DNA of 64,000 nt from Streptomyces aureoverticillatus (GCF_014649395.1 NZ_BMSY01000002.1:372001-436000), one strand, 5' to 3'; positions 53,484-62,520 are shown, counted from the stretch's first letter. The notes: generated by a model from the sequence alone, not told the origin. Numbers and translations are program-made.

Positions 53484-54995
53484 TCAGTGGTTGCGCGGGA
53501 ACCCCAGGTCCACGCCCGCCGGGGCGTCCGACGGGTCCGGCCAGCGGGTGGTGACGACCTTGCCGCGGGTGTAGAAGTGCGTGCCGTCGTTGCCGTAGAT
53601 GTGGTGGTCGCCGAAGAGGGAGTCCTTCCAGCCACCGAAGGAGTGGTAGCCCACCGGCACCGGGATCGGCACGTTCACGCCGACCATGCCCGCCTCCACC
53701 TCCAGCTGGAAGCGCCGCGCGGCGCCGCCGTCCCTGGTGAAGATCGCCGTGCCGTTGCCGAACGGCGAGCCGTTGATGAGGGCCAGGCCCTCCTCGTACG
53801 TCTCCACGCGGAGCACGCACAGCACCGGGCCGAAGATCTCGTCCTTGTACGCGTCCGCCGTCACCGGCACCCGGTCGAGCAGCGAGAGGCCGATCCAGTG
53901 GCCGTCCTCGTACCCCTCGACGGTGTACCCCGTGCCGTCCAGGACGACCTCGCTGCCCTGCTCCGCCGCGCCCTTCACGTACGAAGCCACCTTGTCGCGG
54001 TGCGCGGCCGTGATGAGCGGGCCCATCTCCGAGGACGGGTCGTTGCCGGGACCGATCTTGATCTTCTCTGCGCGCTCCTTGATCTTCGCGACGAGTTCGT
54101 CGCCGACCGCGCCCACGGCGACGACGGCGGAGATCGCCATGCAGCGCTCGCCCGCCGAGCCGTACGCGGCCGAGACGGCGGCGTCGGCGGCCGCGTCCAG
54201 GTCGGCGTCCGGAAGGACCAGCATGTGGTTCTTGGCGCCGCCGAGGGCCTGCACGCGCTTGCCGTTGGCGGAGGCGGTGGTGTGGATGTAGCGGGCGATC
54301 GGGGTGGAACCCACGAAGGACACGGCCGCCACGTCCGGGTGCTCCAGGAGGCGGTCCACGGCCACCTTGTCGCCGTGCACGACGTTGAAGACGCCGTCCG
54401 GGAGGCCCGCCTCCGCGAGCAGCTCGGCGATCTTCATGGACGCAGACGGGTCCTTCTCGCTCGGCTTGAGCACGAAGGTGTTGCCGCACGCGATGGCGAG
54501 CGGGAACATCCACATCGGCACCATGGCCGGGAAGTTGAAGGGCGTGATGCCCGCGACGACGCCGAGCGGCTGACGGATCGAGGCCACGTCCACGCGGCTC
54601 GCGACCTGCGTGGACAGCTCGCCCTTGAGCTGCACGTTGATGCCGCACGCCAGGTCGACGATCTCCAGGCCGCGGGCGACCTCGCCGAGGGCGTCGGAGT
54701 GCACCTTGCCGTGCTCGGCGGTGATCAGCTCGGCGATCTCGTCGCGGTGCGCGTCGAGCAGCGCGCGGAACTTGAACAGGATCGACGTGCGCTGCGCGAG
54801 CGAGGACTGGCCCCAGGTCGCGTACGCCGCCTTGGCGGCGGCCACGGCGGCGTCCACCTCGTCCACGGACGCGAAGGCCACGCGGGTCGTCACGGCGCCG
54901 GTGGCCGGATCGGTGACCGGGCCGTACGTACCGGACGCGCCCTCGACGCTCTTGCCACCGATCCAGTGGTCGACGGTCTTCGTCATGCTCGTCAT
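53484..54995 (-). CDS. mmsA: Methylmalonate-semialdehyde dehydrogenase (acylating)
   Basis: A 503-aa aldehyde dehydrogenase; ATG at 54995 (MTSMTKTVDHWIGGK) follows AAGGGA. It converts malonate/methylmalonate semialdehyde to acetyl/propionyl-CoA with NAD+ and CoA, the last step of inositol (and valine) breakdown. FNFPAMVPMWMFPLAIACGN, LGGAKNHMLVLPD and Cys285 in GERCMAIS are family signatures; the usual general-base Glu is not in its normal place, as in other CoA-dependent members. It is the terminal gene of the iol operon, 13 nt after iolD. Confidence 0.94.
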   Translation of the reverse strand: MTSMTKTVDHWIGGKSVEGASGTYGPVTDPATGAVTTRVAFASVDEVDAAVAAAKAAYATWGQSSLAQRTSILFKFRALLDAHRDEIAELITAEHGKVHSDALGEVARGLEIVDLACGINVQLKGELSTQVASRVDVASIRQPLGVVAGITPFNFPAMVPMWMFPLAIACGNTFVLKPSEKDPSASMKIAELLAEAGLPDGVFNVVHGDKVAVDRLLEHPDVAAVSFVGSTPIARYIHTTASANGKRVQALGGAKNHMLVLPDADLDAAADAAVSAAYGSAGERCMAISAVVAVGAVGDELVAKIKERAEKIKIGPGNDPSSEMGPLITAAHRDKVASYVKGAAEQGSEVVLDGTGYTVEGYEDGHWIGLSLLDRVPVTADAYKDEIFGPVLCVLRVETYEEGLALINGSPFGNGTAIFTRDGGAARRFQLEVEAGMVGVNVPIPVPVGYHSFGGWKDSLFGDHHIYGNDGTHFYTRGKVVTTRWPDPSDAPAGVDLGFPRNH

Positions 54996-55008
54996 GCCAA
55001 GGTCCCTT

Positions 55009-56916
55009 TCACAGATGGCGGCGCCGGGCTGAGACGTGCCGGTCGTACTCCTCGCGGGCCTTGACCGCCGACGTACGCGTCGCGGTCTCGGCCACGGGCA
55101 CATCCCACCACGCCTGTGCGGGGGGCGGGCCCGACACTGTGTCTGCCGTTTCCGTCTCCACGTAGACACATGTGGGGCCGTCCGCTTCGCGCGCTTCGCG
55201 CAGGGCTTCCCGCAGCTCGCGGACCGTCTTCGCGCGTCGCACCGGCAGCCCCAGCGAGGCCGCGTTGGCGGCGAGGTCGACGGGCAGCGGGGCGCCCGTG
55301 TACGTGCCGTCCGGCGCCCGGTGGCGGTAGGCGGTGCCGAAGCCCTCGCCGCCCACGGACTCCGACAGGCCCCCGATGGAGGCGTAGCCGTGGTTCTGCA
55401 GGATCACGACCTTGATCGGGATGTTCTCCTGCACGGCCGTGACGATCTCGGTGGGCATCATCAGATACGTCCCGTCGCCGACCAGCGCCCACACGGGCCG
55501 CTCGGGCGCGGCCAGGGACACCCCGATCGCGGCGGGGATCTCGTAGCCCATGCAGGAGTAGCCGTACTCCACGTGGTACTGCCTGGGCGAGCGGGCCCGC
55601 CACAGCTTGTGCAGGTCCCCGGGGAGGGAACCGGCCGCGTTGATGACGACGTCGGCCTCGGTGACGAGCTCGTCGAGCAGCCCGAGGACCTGCGCCTGGG
55701 TGGGCCGCACATCCGGTTCGTCCGCTTCGTACGCGGCGTCGACGCGGTGCTCCCAGCGGGCCTTGTCGTCGACGTACTCGTTCGCGTACGCGGTGTCGAC
55801 GCGGTGGCCGGACAGCATGTCCCGCAGGCCTTCGAGCGCGGCGCGCGCGTCGGCGACGACGGTGGTGCCCGCCATCTTGTGCGCGTCGAACGCGGCGACG
55901 TTGAGGTTCAGGAAGCGCACGCCGGGCGCGGTGAAGAGGGTTCCGGAGGCCGTGGTGAAGTCGGTGTAGCGGGTGCCGACGCCGATCACCAGGTCGGCGG
56001 TGCGGGCGAGTTCGTCGGCGGTCGCGGTGCCGGTGTGGCCGATGCCGCCGACGTCGGCGGGGTGGTCGTGGCGCAGCGAGCCCTTGCCGGCCTGGGTGGA
56101 GGCCACGGGGATGCGGGTGGCGTGGGCGAGTTCGGACAGGGCCTGCTCGGCGCCGCTGTGGTGGACGCCGCCGCCCGCGACGATCAGCGGCCGGTCGCTC
56201 TCGCGCACCAGGCTTACGGCGGCGGCGAGTTCGTCGGGGTCGGGGGCCTGGCGGCGCACCTTCCAGACCCGTTCGACGAAGAACTCCTCCGGCCAGTCGT
56301 ACGCCTCCGCCTGCACGTCCTGCGGCAGCGCGAGCGTCACCGCGCCCGTGTCGACGGGGTCGGTGAGCACCCGCATGGCCTGCAGCGCCGCCGGGATCAG
56401 CGCCTCGGGGCGGGTGATCCGGTCGAAGTACTTCGAGACGGGCCGCAGACAGTCGTTCACGGACACGTCGCCCGCGTACGGGACTTCGAGCTGCTGGAGC
56501 ACGGGGTCGGCGGGCCGGGTCGCGAAGGTGTCGCCGGGCAGCAGCAGCACCGGCAGGTGGTTGATCGTCGCGAGCGCGGCGCCCGTGACGAGGTTGGTGG
56601 CGCCGGGCCCGATGGACGTCGTCACGGCGTGCGTGGAGAGCCGCCCGCTCTGGCGCGCGTACCCGACGGCCGCGTGCACCATGGCCTGTTCGTTGCGCCC
56701 CTGGTGGAACGGCATCTGCTCGCCGTACTCCACCAGGGCCTGGCCGAGCCCCGCCACGTTGCCGTGCCCGAAGATGCCCCAGGTCGCGCCGATGAGGCGG
56801 CGCCGCTCGCCGTCCCGCTCGGTGAACTGCCGGGCCAGGAAGCGCACCAGGGCCTGGGCCGTCGTGAGCCGCACCGTGCCGGGCAGGCCCCGCGTCGCGT
56901 CCTTCGTGTCGCTCAT
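55009..56916 (-). CDS. iolD: 3D-(3,5/4)-trihydroxycyclohexane-1,2-dione acylhydrolase
   Basis: A 635-aa thiamine-diphosphate enzyme that opens the ring of the inositol intermediate THcHDO to 5-deoxy-glucuronate. ATG at 56916 follows GGAGGG. The N-terminal PYR domain shows TWGIFGHGNVAGLGQAL; the ThDP-binding GDGTYLMMPTEIVTAVQEN leads to the ILQNHGYASI loop. The length matches IolD (about 640 aa). It overlaps iolB by 4 nt. Confidence 0.94.
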   Translation of the reverse strand: MSDTKDATRGLPGTVRLTTAQALVRFLARQFTERDGERRRLIGATWGIFGHGNVAGLGQALVEYGEQMPFHQGRNEQAMVHAAVGYARQSGRLSTHAVTTSIGPGATNLVTGAALATINHLPVLLLPGDTFATRPADPVLQQLEVPYAGDVSVNDCLRPVSKYFDRITRPEALIPAALQAMRVLTDPVDTGAVTLALPQDVQAEAYDWPEEFFVERVWKVRRQAPDPDELAAAVSLVRESDRPLIVAGGGVHHSGAEQALSELAHATRIPVASTQAGKGSLRHDHPADVGGIGHTGTATADELARTADLVIGVGTRYTDFTTASGTLFTAPGVRFLNLNVAAFDAHKMAGTTVVADARAALEGLRDMLSGHRVDTAYANEYVDDKARWEHRVDAAYEADEPDVRPTQAQVLGLLDELVTEADVVINAAGSLPGDLHKLWRARSPRQYHVEYGYSCMGYEIPAAIGVSLAAPERPVWALVGDGTYLMMPTEIVTAVQENIPIKVVILQNHGYASIGGLSESVGGEGFGTAYRHRAPDGTYTGAPLPVDLAANAASLGLPVRRAKTVRELREALREAREADGPTCVYVETETADTVSGPPPAQAWWDVPVAETATRTSAVKAREEYDRHVSARRRHL

Positions 56917-57716
56917 CGGTAACCCTCCGTGTGGTCGGGGTGGAAACAGATCTTCCACTCCCGCTCGTCCCCCGGTCCCGCCATGACATTCAGGTAGTAC
57001 ATGGTGTGCCCCGGCTGCGCGATCGACGGCCCGTGCCAGCCGTCGGGCACGAGCACCGCGTCGCCGGAGCGCACCTCGGCGAGCGTGTCCGTGCCGCCCT
57101 CGCGCGAGGGGAAGACCCGCTGGTAGCCGAAGCCGTGCTCGCCCTCGATCTCGAAGTAGTAGATCTCTTCGAGGACGGACTCGACGCCAGGACGGTGCTC
57201 GTCGTGCTTGTGCGGCGGATACGAGGACCAGTTGCCGCCCGGCGTGATCACCTCCACGGCGATCAGCCGGTCGCAGTCGAAGGCGTCCGCCGACGCGAAG
57301 TTGCGGACCTGGCGCGCGCAGCCGCCGCTGCCGCGTTCCTCGACGGGGACCTCCGGCGCGGGGCCGTAGCGGGCGGGGAGTCGGCGCTCGCACTTCGCTC
57401 CTGCCAGGGCGAAGCGGCCTCCCACGCCGGAGGCGATCTGGATGTGGGCGTCACGGGGAACGTAAGCGAAGTCGCTGACTCCGCTGAACACGCTCTCGCG
57501 GCCCAGGAGTTCGATGATCTCGCCCTCCGCGTGCACCGTACAGCCGCCGGTCAGCGGGAGCACGATCCATTCACTCTCTCCGGTGGCGAAGGAGTGCGTG
57601 CCGCCGGCCGGAATCTCCACGACACGCAGCCCGGCATACGTCCAGGCTGCGCTTTTCGGGTCGATGGCGACGGCGTAGGTCCCGTCGGCCGCACTTCCTT
57701 TTGGTACGTACGTCAT
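56913..57716 (-). CDS. iolB: 5-deoxy-glucuronate isomerase
   Basis: A 267-aa bicupin isomerase making 2-deoxy-5-keto-gluconate from 5-deoxy-glucuronate. ATG at 57716 follows GAGGAG. The metal site is visible as PPHKHDEHR with the later Glu in EEIYYFEIEGEHGFGYQRVF, and VLVPDGWHGPSIAQPGH carries the last histidines. The length is normal for IolB. Confidence 0.94.
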   Translation of the reverse strand: MTYVPKGSAADGTYAVAIDPKSAAWTYAGLRVVEIPAGGTHSFATGESEWIVLPLTGGCTVHAEGEIIELLGRESVFSGVSDFAYVPRDAHIQIASGVGGRFALAGAKCERRLPARYGPAPEVPVEERGSGGCARQVRNFASADAFDCDRLIAVEVITPGGNWSSYPPHKHDEHRPGVESVLEEIYYFEIEGEHGFGYQRVFPSREGGTDTLAEVRSGDAVLVPDGWHGPSIAQPGHTMYYLNVMAGPGDEREWKICFHPDHTEGYR

Positions 57717-57735
57717 GCGGGGCTCCTCTTGATTG

Positions 57736-57770
57736 CGTACGTCGTCGCGTACGTCATCGCGTACGACACG
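57736..57770. repeat. GCGTACG 12-nt repeats in the iolB leader
   Basis: Three units of GCGTACGTCGTC/GCGTACGTCATC/GCGTACGACACG lie between iolB and the aldolase gene. They resemble the TACG repeats at 19651-19715. Confidence 0.6.
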
Positions 57771-57771
57771 G

Positions 57772-58674
57772 CTACAGCAGGCCGACCGCCGTGTCGACGG
57801 CGCCCGCCACGTCGCCGTCCGCCGGATACAGCAGCGTGCGCCCGGCGACCAGGCCCTGCACGGTGGGCAGGCGCAGGGCGCCGCGCCACTTCTCGTACGC
57901 CGCGTCCGCGCCCTTGCCGCCTGCGTCCGCGTCGATGTCGCCGCCGAGCAGCACGGCGGGCAGCGTCGACGTCTCCATGACGCGGGCCATGTCGTCGGGG
58001 TTCTCGGTGACGGGGACCTTCAGCCAGGTGTACGCGGAGGTGCCGCCGAGTCCGGAGGCGATGGCGATGGACCGGGTGACGGCCTCGGCGCTCAGGTCGT
58101 TGCGCAGCACGCCGTCCTGTCTGCGGCTGAGGAACGGCTCCACGAAGACGGGGAGTCCGCGCTCGGCCATGGCGTCGACGGCCCGCGCGGTGGCCTCCAG
58201 GGTCGTCAGGGACCCCGGGTCGTCGTAGTCGACGCGCAGCAGCAGCTTGCCCGCGTCGAAGCCGAGCCGGTCCAGGTCCTCGGGCCGGTAGCCGGTGAAC
58301 CGGTCGTCCAGCTCGAACGCGGCGCCCGCGAGCCCGCCCCGGTTCATGGACCCCATGACGACCTTGTCCTCCAGGGCCCCGAGCAGCAGCAGGTCCTCGA
58401 CGATGTCGGCGGTGGCGAGGACGCCGTCCACGCCCGGCCGCGACAGCGCCAGACACAGCCGCGCCAGCAGGTCGGCCCGGTCGGCCATGGCCAGCGGGTC
58501 CTTGCCGACACCGAGGGCGCCCCGGGCCGGGTGGTCGGCCGCGATGACCATCAGCCGGCCGGAGGGCCCGACCAACTCCCGCCGCCGTCCACGCCGCGCG
58601 GCGGCTTCGGTGATGGCCTCGGGGTGCCGCACCCGGGTACGCACGAGCTCGGCCACATCGACTGTGGAGGTCAC
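57772..58674 (-). CDS. IolJ-type aldolase (Cgl0159/DhnA-like TIM barrel)
   Basis: A 300-aa class I aldolase-like barrel. GTG at 58674 lies in a GTGA overlap with iolC, which decides the start. RLMVIAADHPARGALG and KLLLRVDYDDPGS give the N-terminal strands; LKVPVTENPDDMARV carries the candidate Schiff-base Lys; GGDIDADAGGK lies near the phosphate site. In actinobacterial iol operons this family takes the IolJ position and is expected to cleave 2-deoxy-5-keto-gluconate 6-phosphate to DHAP and malonate semialdehyde. That role is inferred from context and family. Confidence 0.86.
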   Translation of the reverse strand: MTSTVDVAELVRTRVRHPEAITEAAARRGRRRELVGPSGRLMVIAADHPARGALGVGKDPLAMADRADLLARLCLALSRPGVDGVLATADIVEDLLLLGALEDKVVMGSMNRGGLAGAAFELDDRFTGYRPEDLDRLGFDAGKLLLRVDYDDPGSLTTLEATARAVDAMAERGLPVFVEPFLSRRQDGVLRNDLSAEAVTRSIAIASGLGGTSAYTWLKVPVTENPDDMARVMETSTLPAVLLGGDIDADAGGKGADAAYEKWRGALRLPTVQGLVAGRTLLYPADGDVAGAVDTAVGLL

Positions 58675-59654
58675 AGGACAGCCCCCGCAGCCAGCGCGGC
58701 GTCCACCTCGGACGCGTACGGCATCGCCGACGAACACTCCAGCCGAGAGGCGACGATCGCTCCCGCCGCGTTGGCGTACCGAATCACCCGCTCCAACTCC
58801 CACCCGGCCAGCAGCCCGTGACACAGCGCCCCACCGAACGCGTCCCCGGCCCCGAGCCCGTTCAGCACGGTCACGGGAAGCGGCGGCACCTCCACGACCT
58901 CACCGGCCTGGTTCATGGCAAGCACCCCCTTGGGCCCCTGCTTGACCACGGCGAGCTCAACGCCCGCCGCCAGCAGGGCCCCCGCGGCCGCCCGCGGCTC
59001 CCGCACCCCCGTGGCGATCTCCACCTCGTCCACATTGCCCACGGCGACACTCGCGTGCCGCAGCGCCGCCGCGTAGTGCGGCCGCGCCTCGTCCGGCTCG
59101 GCCCAGAACATCGGCCGCCAGTCCAGGTCGAACACCGTGATCCCGCCGGAGCGGGCGCCGAGCGCGGCGATGGTCGCCGTCCGGCTGGGCTCCGCGCACA
59201 GACCGGTCCCGGTCATCCAGAAGATCCGGGCCTCGGCGATCGCGTCGAGGTCCAGCTCGGCCGCCGCCAGCTCCAGGTCGGGCGCCTTCGGCTGCCGGTA
59301 GAAGTACAGCGGGAAGTCGTCGGGCGGGAACACCTCGCAGAACGTCACGGGCGTCGGAAGACCGGCGACCTCGCCGACCCACCGGTCGTCCACCCCGAAC
59401 TCCCGCAGCTGCTCGCGCAGATACGTGCCGAAGGGATCCCGTCCCGTCCGCGTGACCACGCCCACGCGCCGCCCGAGCCGCGCCGCCGCGACCGCCACGT
59501 TCGTGGCGGAGCCGCCGAGGAACTTCCCGAACGTCGTGACCTTCGAGAGCGGCACCCCGGTCTGCAGGGGGTAGAGGTCCACCCCGATCCGGCCCATCGT
59601 GATGACGTCGTACGGCTCGTACGCGTCGTACGAATCCGTGTACGGATCGGTCAC
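58671..59654 (-). CDS. iolC: 5-dehydro-2-deoxygluconokinase (PfkB family)
   Basis: A 327-aa sugar kinase phosphorylating 2-deoxy-5-keto-gluconate. GTG at 59654 (VTDPYTDSYDAYEP) has GAAGGG 9 nt upstream; ATG at 59663 is too close to its site. It shows ITMGRIGVDLYPLQTG, the PfkB signature GGSATNVAVAAARLG and the catalytic LNGLGAGDAFGGAL with Asp. It is the first gene of the reverse iol operon. Confidence 0.93.
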   Translation of the reverse strand: MTDPYTDSYDAYEPYDVITMGRIGVDLYPLQTGVPLSKVTTFGKFLGGSATNVAVAAARLGRRVGVVTRTGRDPFGTYLREQLREFGVDDRWVGEVAGLPTPVTFCEVFPPDDFPLYFYRQPKAPDLELAAAELDLDAIAEARIFWMTGTGLCAEPSRTATIAALGARSGGITVFDLDWRPMFWAEPDEARPHYAAALRHASVAVGNVDEVEIATGVREPRAAAGALLAAGVELAVVKQGPKGVLAMNQAGEVVEVPPLPVTVLNGLGAGDAFGGALCHGLLAGWELERVIRYANAAGAIVASRLECSSAMPYASEVDAALAAGAVL

Positions 59655-59743
59655 CCTGCACATCCCTTCCTGGAGGCAGCCTGTCGCCTCCCCCAGGTCT
59701 AATCCCGCCCCAGGAACCCTGTCAACATTTTGTCCTGACATTC

Positions 59744-59772
59744 GGACTAGTCCTTGACACTGTTCTCGGCGG
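59744..59772. promoter_or_regulatory. Putative operator and -35 in the iolC-iolE divergent region
   Basis: The palindrome GGACTAGTCC (59744-59753) is directly followed by TTGACA (59754-59759), a good -35 element reading toward iolE. A matching -10 is weak (GAGGCT near 59778). The operator-like palindrome touching the -35, in the gap shared by both iol transcripts, is a likely regulator site. The iol regulator itself was not identified in the window. Confidence 0.5.
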
Positions 59773-59790
59773 ACGGCGAGGCTTGCGGCC

Positions 59791-60690
59791 ATGACGACGC
59801 TGTCCCGCATCCGGATCGGTTCGGCCCCCGACTCGTGGGGCGTGTGGTTTCCCGAGGACCCCCAGCAGGTCCCGTGGAGCCGTTTCCTCGACGAAGTCGC
59901 CGCGTCCGGATACGCCTGGATCGAGCTCGGACCGTACGGCTATCTGCCGACCGACCCCGCCCGACTCGCCGACGAGACCGGCCGCCGCGGCCTGAAGGTC
60001 TCCGCGGGCACGGTCTTCACCGGCCTGCACCACGGCCCGGACGTCTGGGACCGGACATGGGAGCACGTGTCCGCCATCGCCGGGCTCACCCAGGCGATGG
60101 GCGCGCGCCACCTCGTCGTCATCCCGTCCTTCTGGCGCGACGACAAGACCGGCGAGGTCCTGGAGGACGCCACGCTCACTCCGGAGCAGTGGCGGCACCT
60201 CACCACCCAGACCGAGCGGCTCGGCCGCGAGGTGCGCGAGCGCTACGGCCTCACCATCGTCGTCCACCCGCACGCCGACACCCACATCGACACCGAGGAG
60301 AACGTCACCCGCTTCCTCGACGCGACGGACCCCGACCTGGTCTCGCTCTGCCTGGACACCGGACACTACGCGTACTGCGGCGGCGACAGCGTCAAGCTCA
60401 TCGAGACCTACGGCGAACGCCTCGGCTATCTGCACCTCAAGCAGGTCGACCCGGCCGTGCTCGCCGAAGTCCGCGCGCAGGACATGCCGTTCGGGCCCGC
60501 CGTCGCGCGCGGCGTGATGTGCGAGCCGCCCACGGGGGTGCCCGCGCTCGGTCCTGTCCTCGAGGCCGCGCAGCGGCTGGACGTCGATCTCTTCGCCATC
60601 GTCGAGCAGGACATGTACCCGTGCGAGCCGGACAAGCCGCTGCCCATCGCCCGCCGGACCCGGGCGTTCCTGCGCTCCTGCGGGGCGTAA
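59791..60690 (+). CDS. iolE: Inosose dehydratase IolE-type TIM barrel
   Basis: A 299-aa xylose-isomerase-like barrel. ATG at 59791 begins MTTLSRIRIGSAPDSWGVWF; the APDSWGVWFP start and the EQDMYPCEPDKPLPIARRT end are characteristic of IolE, which dehydrates 2-keto-myo-inositol. Metal ligands are likely in WIELGPYGY, HPHADTHI and CLDTGHYAYCGG. IolI-type isomerases share the fold but not these end motifs. It is divergent from the other iol genes and probably controlled together with them. iolG is not in the window. Confidence 0.88.
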   Translation: MTTLSRIRIGSAPDSWGVWFPEDPQQVPWSRFLDEVAASGYAWIELGPYGYLPTDPARLADETGRRGLKVSAGTVFTGLHHGPDVWDRTWEHVSAIAGLTQAMGARHLVVIPSFWRDDKTGEVLEDATLTPEQWRHLTTQTERLGREVRERYGLTIVVHPHADTHIDTEENVTRFLDATDPDLVSLCLDTGHYAYCGGDSVKLIETYGERLGYLHLKQVDPAVLAEVRAQDMPFGPAVARGVMCEPPTGVPALGPVLEAAQRLDVDLFAIVEQDMYPCEPDKPLPIARRTRAFLRSCGA

Positions 60691-60721
60691 GCGCTTCGCT
60701 GGATGGGCGGTGTTCATCCTG

Positions 60722-60802
60722 CGGGGCGGTGGGGGCTGGTCGCGCCCGCGCGGCGGAGCCGCGTGTGTCAGAGCCCCGCGCCCCTTACGGGGCGCGGCAC
60801 AC
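60722..60802. repeat. Dispersed repeat of the CGCGCCCCTTACGGGG family
   Basis: CCGCGCCCCTTACGGGGCGCGG, a near-perfect hairpin at about 60778-60800, with an upstream GCGCGGCGGAGCCGCG palindrome. It belongs to the family that forms the outer arms at 44409-44533. It occupies the 213-nt gap after iolE and may terminate it. Confidence 0.7.
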
Positions 60803-60903
60803 CGCGCCCCGTGGCTTCGTCGCGGGCCTCCTGCGCAGCGCCCCGGTGCGGCACGCTTGTCGTACGGCGGGCCACGCCGTGCCGACTACGGGCGGGAGGG
60901 CGG

Positions 60904-61905
60904 ATGAACGCGGGCCGCTGGCACGAGGCACGTACGCGCACCGCGGTGCGCTCCCTGCACGGTCCGGACGGTCTCTGGGAGGTCGCGCTCGCCCGTCCGC
61001 ATCCGCGGCTGCGGCCCGGCGTGATCAGCTACCGCGGCTTCCGGCTCGCCCTCGGCGTGCCCCGGCGCCGGCTCGAAGTCCCCATCGGTGCCGTCACGTT
61101 GATGCTCGGCTTCGGCGGGCGGCTCCGCGTCCGGGGCCTCGCGGGATCGGCGCGGCCGCCGGTGTCGCTGGTGTCGGTGGTCTCCGGGCTCACCACGCGG
61201 CCGGTGCTCGGCGAGCACGACGGGCACCTCGCGGGCGTCGAGGTGCTGTTCACGCCGTGGGCCTCGTTCACCCTCTTCGGCACGGAACAGCACGAGCTGG
61301 CCGAGCGCGCCCTGGACCCGGACGTGCTCGGCGTCCGGCCCGAGCGGGGCCGCTGGGAGCGCGTCGGCGACCTCGCGGCGGCGCTCGGCGCGCTGCCCCG
61401 GTGGAGCGAGCGCTTCGCGCTCCTGGACGAGGTGCTCACCCGCTGGTCGGACTCGGGACCGCCGTGCTCGCCGCGGACCGTGCGGGCCTGGGACGAGCTG
61501 GTGCGCACCCGGGGCAGCGCGCCGGTGGCCCGGATCGCGGACGAGGTCGGCTGGAGCGTACGGCAGTTGGAGAACCGCTTCCGCGAGCAGATCGGCCTCG
61601 GCCCGAAGGCCGCGGGCCGGATCCTGCGCCTGCAGCACGCCCGCCGGCTGCTCGTGGCGGGCCGCTCCCAGGCGGAGACGGCGGCGCTCTGCGGCTTCTA
61701 CGACCAGGCGCATCTCAGCGGCGAGTTCAAGGCGATGACGGGCTGCACGCCGCGCCAGTTCGCGCACGCGAGCGGCACCCCGCTGCCCGCCCGCAGCGGC
61801 CCGCCGTCCGCGGAGCGGCTCGCGGGCGAACAGACGAGCCTCGTCCTCGCGCCCGGATCGCCCGGCCACGGCGCGGTCTTCTCCAGGGCCGCGCGGCGGC
61901 GCTGA
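60904..61905 (+). CDS. AraC-family transcriptional regulator
   Basis: A 333-aa regulator; ATG at 60904 follows GGGAGG, and a longer frame from 60703 crosses the dispersed repeat. The N-terminal half (about 1-190) is a sensory domain with LALGVPRRRLEVPIGAVTLMLGFG. The C-terminal double helix-turn-helix (about 205-300) shows VARIADEVGWSVRQLENRFREQ and the second motif AALCGFYDQAHLSGEFKAMTG. The tail is low complexity. Its targets are unknown; being next to iolE it might act on inositol genes, but it lies beyond a repeat and could be independent. Confidence 0.87.
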   Translation: MNAGRWHEARTRTAVRSLHGPDGLWEVALARPHPRLRPGVISYRGFRLALGVPRRRLEVPIGAVTLMLGFGGRLRVRGLAGSARPPVSLVSVVSGLTTRPVLGEHDGHLAGVEVLFTPWASFTLFGTEQHELAERALDPDVLGVRPERGRWERVGDLAAALGALPRWSERFALLDEVLTRWSDSGPPCSPRTVRAWDELVRTRGSAPVARIADEVGWSVRQLENRFREQIGLGPKAAGRILRLQHARRLLVAGRSQAETAALCGFYDQAHLSGEFKAMTGCTPRQFAHASGTPLPARSGPPSAERLAGEQTSLVLAPGSPGHGAVFSRAARRR

Positions 61906-62260
61906 CGGCGAGCCGACGCGTTCGAGCCACCTCTCGGGGGAACCTCGCGCAGCCGCCCACCCGCTTCGCGCAGCCCCTCGCGGGGCCGCCCGGCCGCCAC
62001 TACCACCCCGCGTCATCACGCGCCCCGGACACGCCCCGGCACCGCACCCATGGCAAGCGGCACTTCTGTCACAAACACCCCTTTCTTGTCACACATGTCC
62101 CGTGTACGCGGGCCTTGCGTCACAGCCAGTCGACAGACGCCCCCTCGCGGTCACTCTGTGTCGTTCACGGGGCACAAGGCCGAGTGATCGCCATTGCGCG
62201 CACCCAGCTCCCCCGTCGGCCGTTCCGGCCGCCCTGGGTGCACGCAGGGAGGAGCCACTG
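61906..62260. other. 355-nt intergenic region with no recognised feature
   Basis: Between the AraC gene and the small HTH gene. It contains a less GC-rich tract (about 62060-62105, with TCTGTCACAAACACCCC and TTGTCACACATGTCCC, two TGTCACA-like half sites). These could form an operator or promoter for the HTH gene, but I cannot assign boxes. Confidence 0.4.
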
Positions 62261-62461
62261 ATGACCGACCGCAGGCTCTGGTCGTACAAGGACATCGCCG
62301 CGCACATCCGGGTCCAGCCCGACACCGTGCGCTCCTACCGCAAACACGGACTGCTGCCCGACCCCGACCACGTCGAGGGCGGCAAGCCCTTCTGGTACGC
62401 GGACACCATCCGCGCCTGGGTCGCCTCCCGCCCCGGCAACCGCGCCCGCAAGGACGGCTGA
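62261..62461 (+). CDS. Small helix-turn-helix protein (MerR/excisionase-like)
   Basis: A 66-aa protein starting at ATG 62261 after GGGAGGAG with 6 nt spacing; a longer frame from 62102 has no such site. SYKDIAAHIRVQPDTVRSYRKHGLLPDP is a MerR-like winged helix-turn-helix with its recognition helix, and WYADTIRAWVASRPGNR is the short C-terminal helix seen in HTH-17/excisionase-type proteins. No integrase accompanies it. It may regulate the copper genes downstream or be unrelated to them. Confidence 0.85.
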   Translation: MTDRRLWSYKDIAAHIRVQPDTVRSYRKHGLLPDPDHVEGGKPFWYADTIRAWVASRPGNRARKDG

Positions 62462-62492
62462 CCCGGGTCCGCCCCGCACCTCCCGCCCCCTC

Positions 62493-62520
62493 TTGGATTG
62501 GTACCCCCTAGGGGTATAGT
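62493..62520 (+). promoter_or_regulatory. CsoR-type operator inside the copZ promoter
   Basis: TACCCCCTAGGGGTA (62502-62516) is the canonical inverted repeat bound by the copper-sensing repressor CsoR. It sits between TTGGAT (62493-62498, -35) and TATAGT (62515-62520, -10), 16 nt apart, about 100 nt before copZ. The position implies repression by blocking polymerase, relieved by Cu(I). Confidence 0.9.

Noticed and set aside
57736..57770. Riboswitch upstream of the IolJ-type aldolase gene
   Set aside because: Only a short 12-nt repeat is present, in the wrong position for the operon direction (between iolB start and the aldolase stop); no conserved aptamer fold is visible.
60703..60904. 67-residue N-terminal extension of the AraC regulator
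   Set aside because: It would be encoded by a dispersed repeat and the internal ATG at 60904 has a good ribosome binding site.
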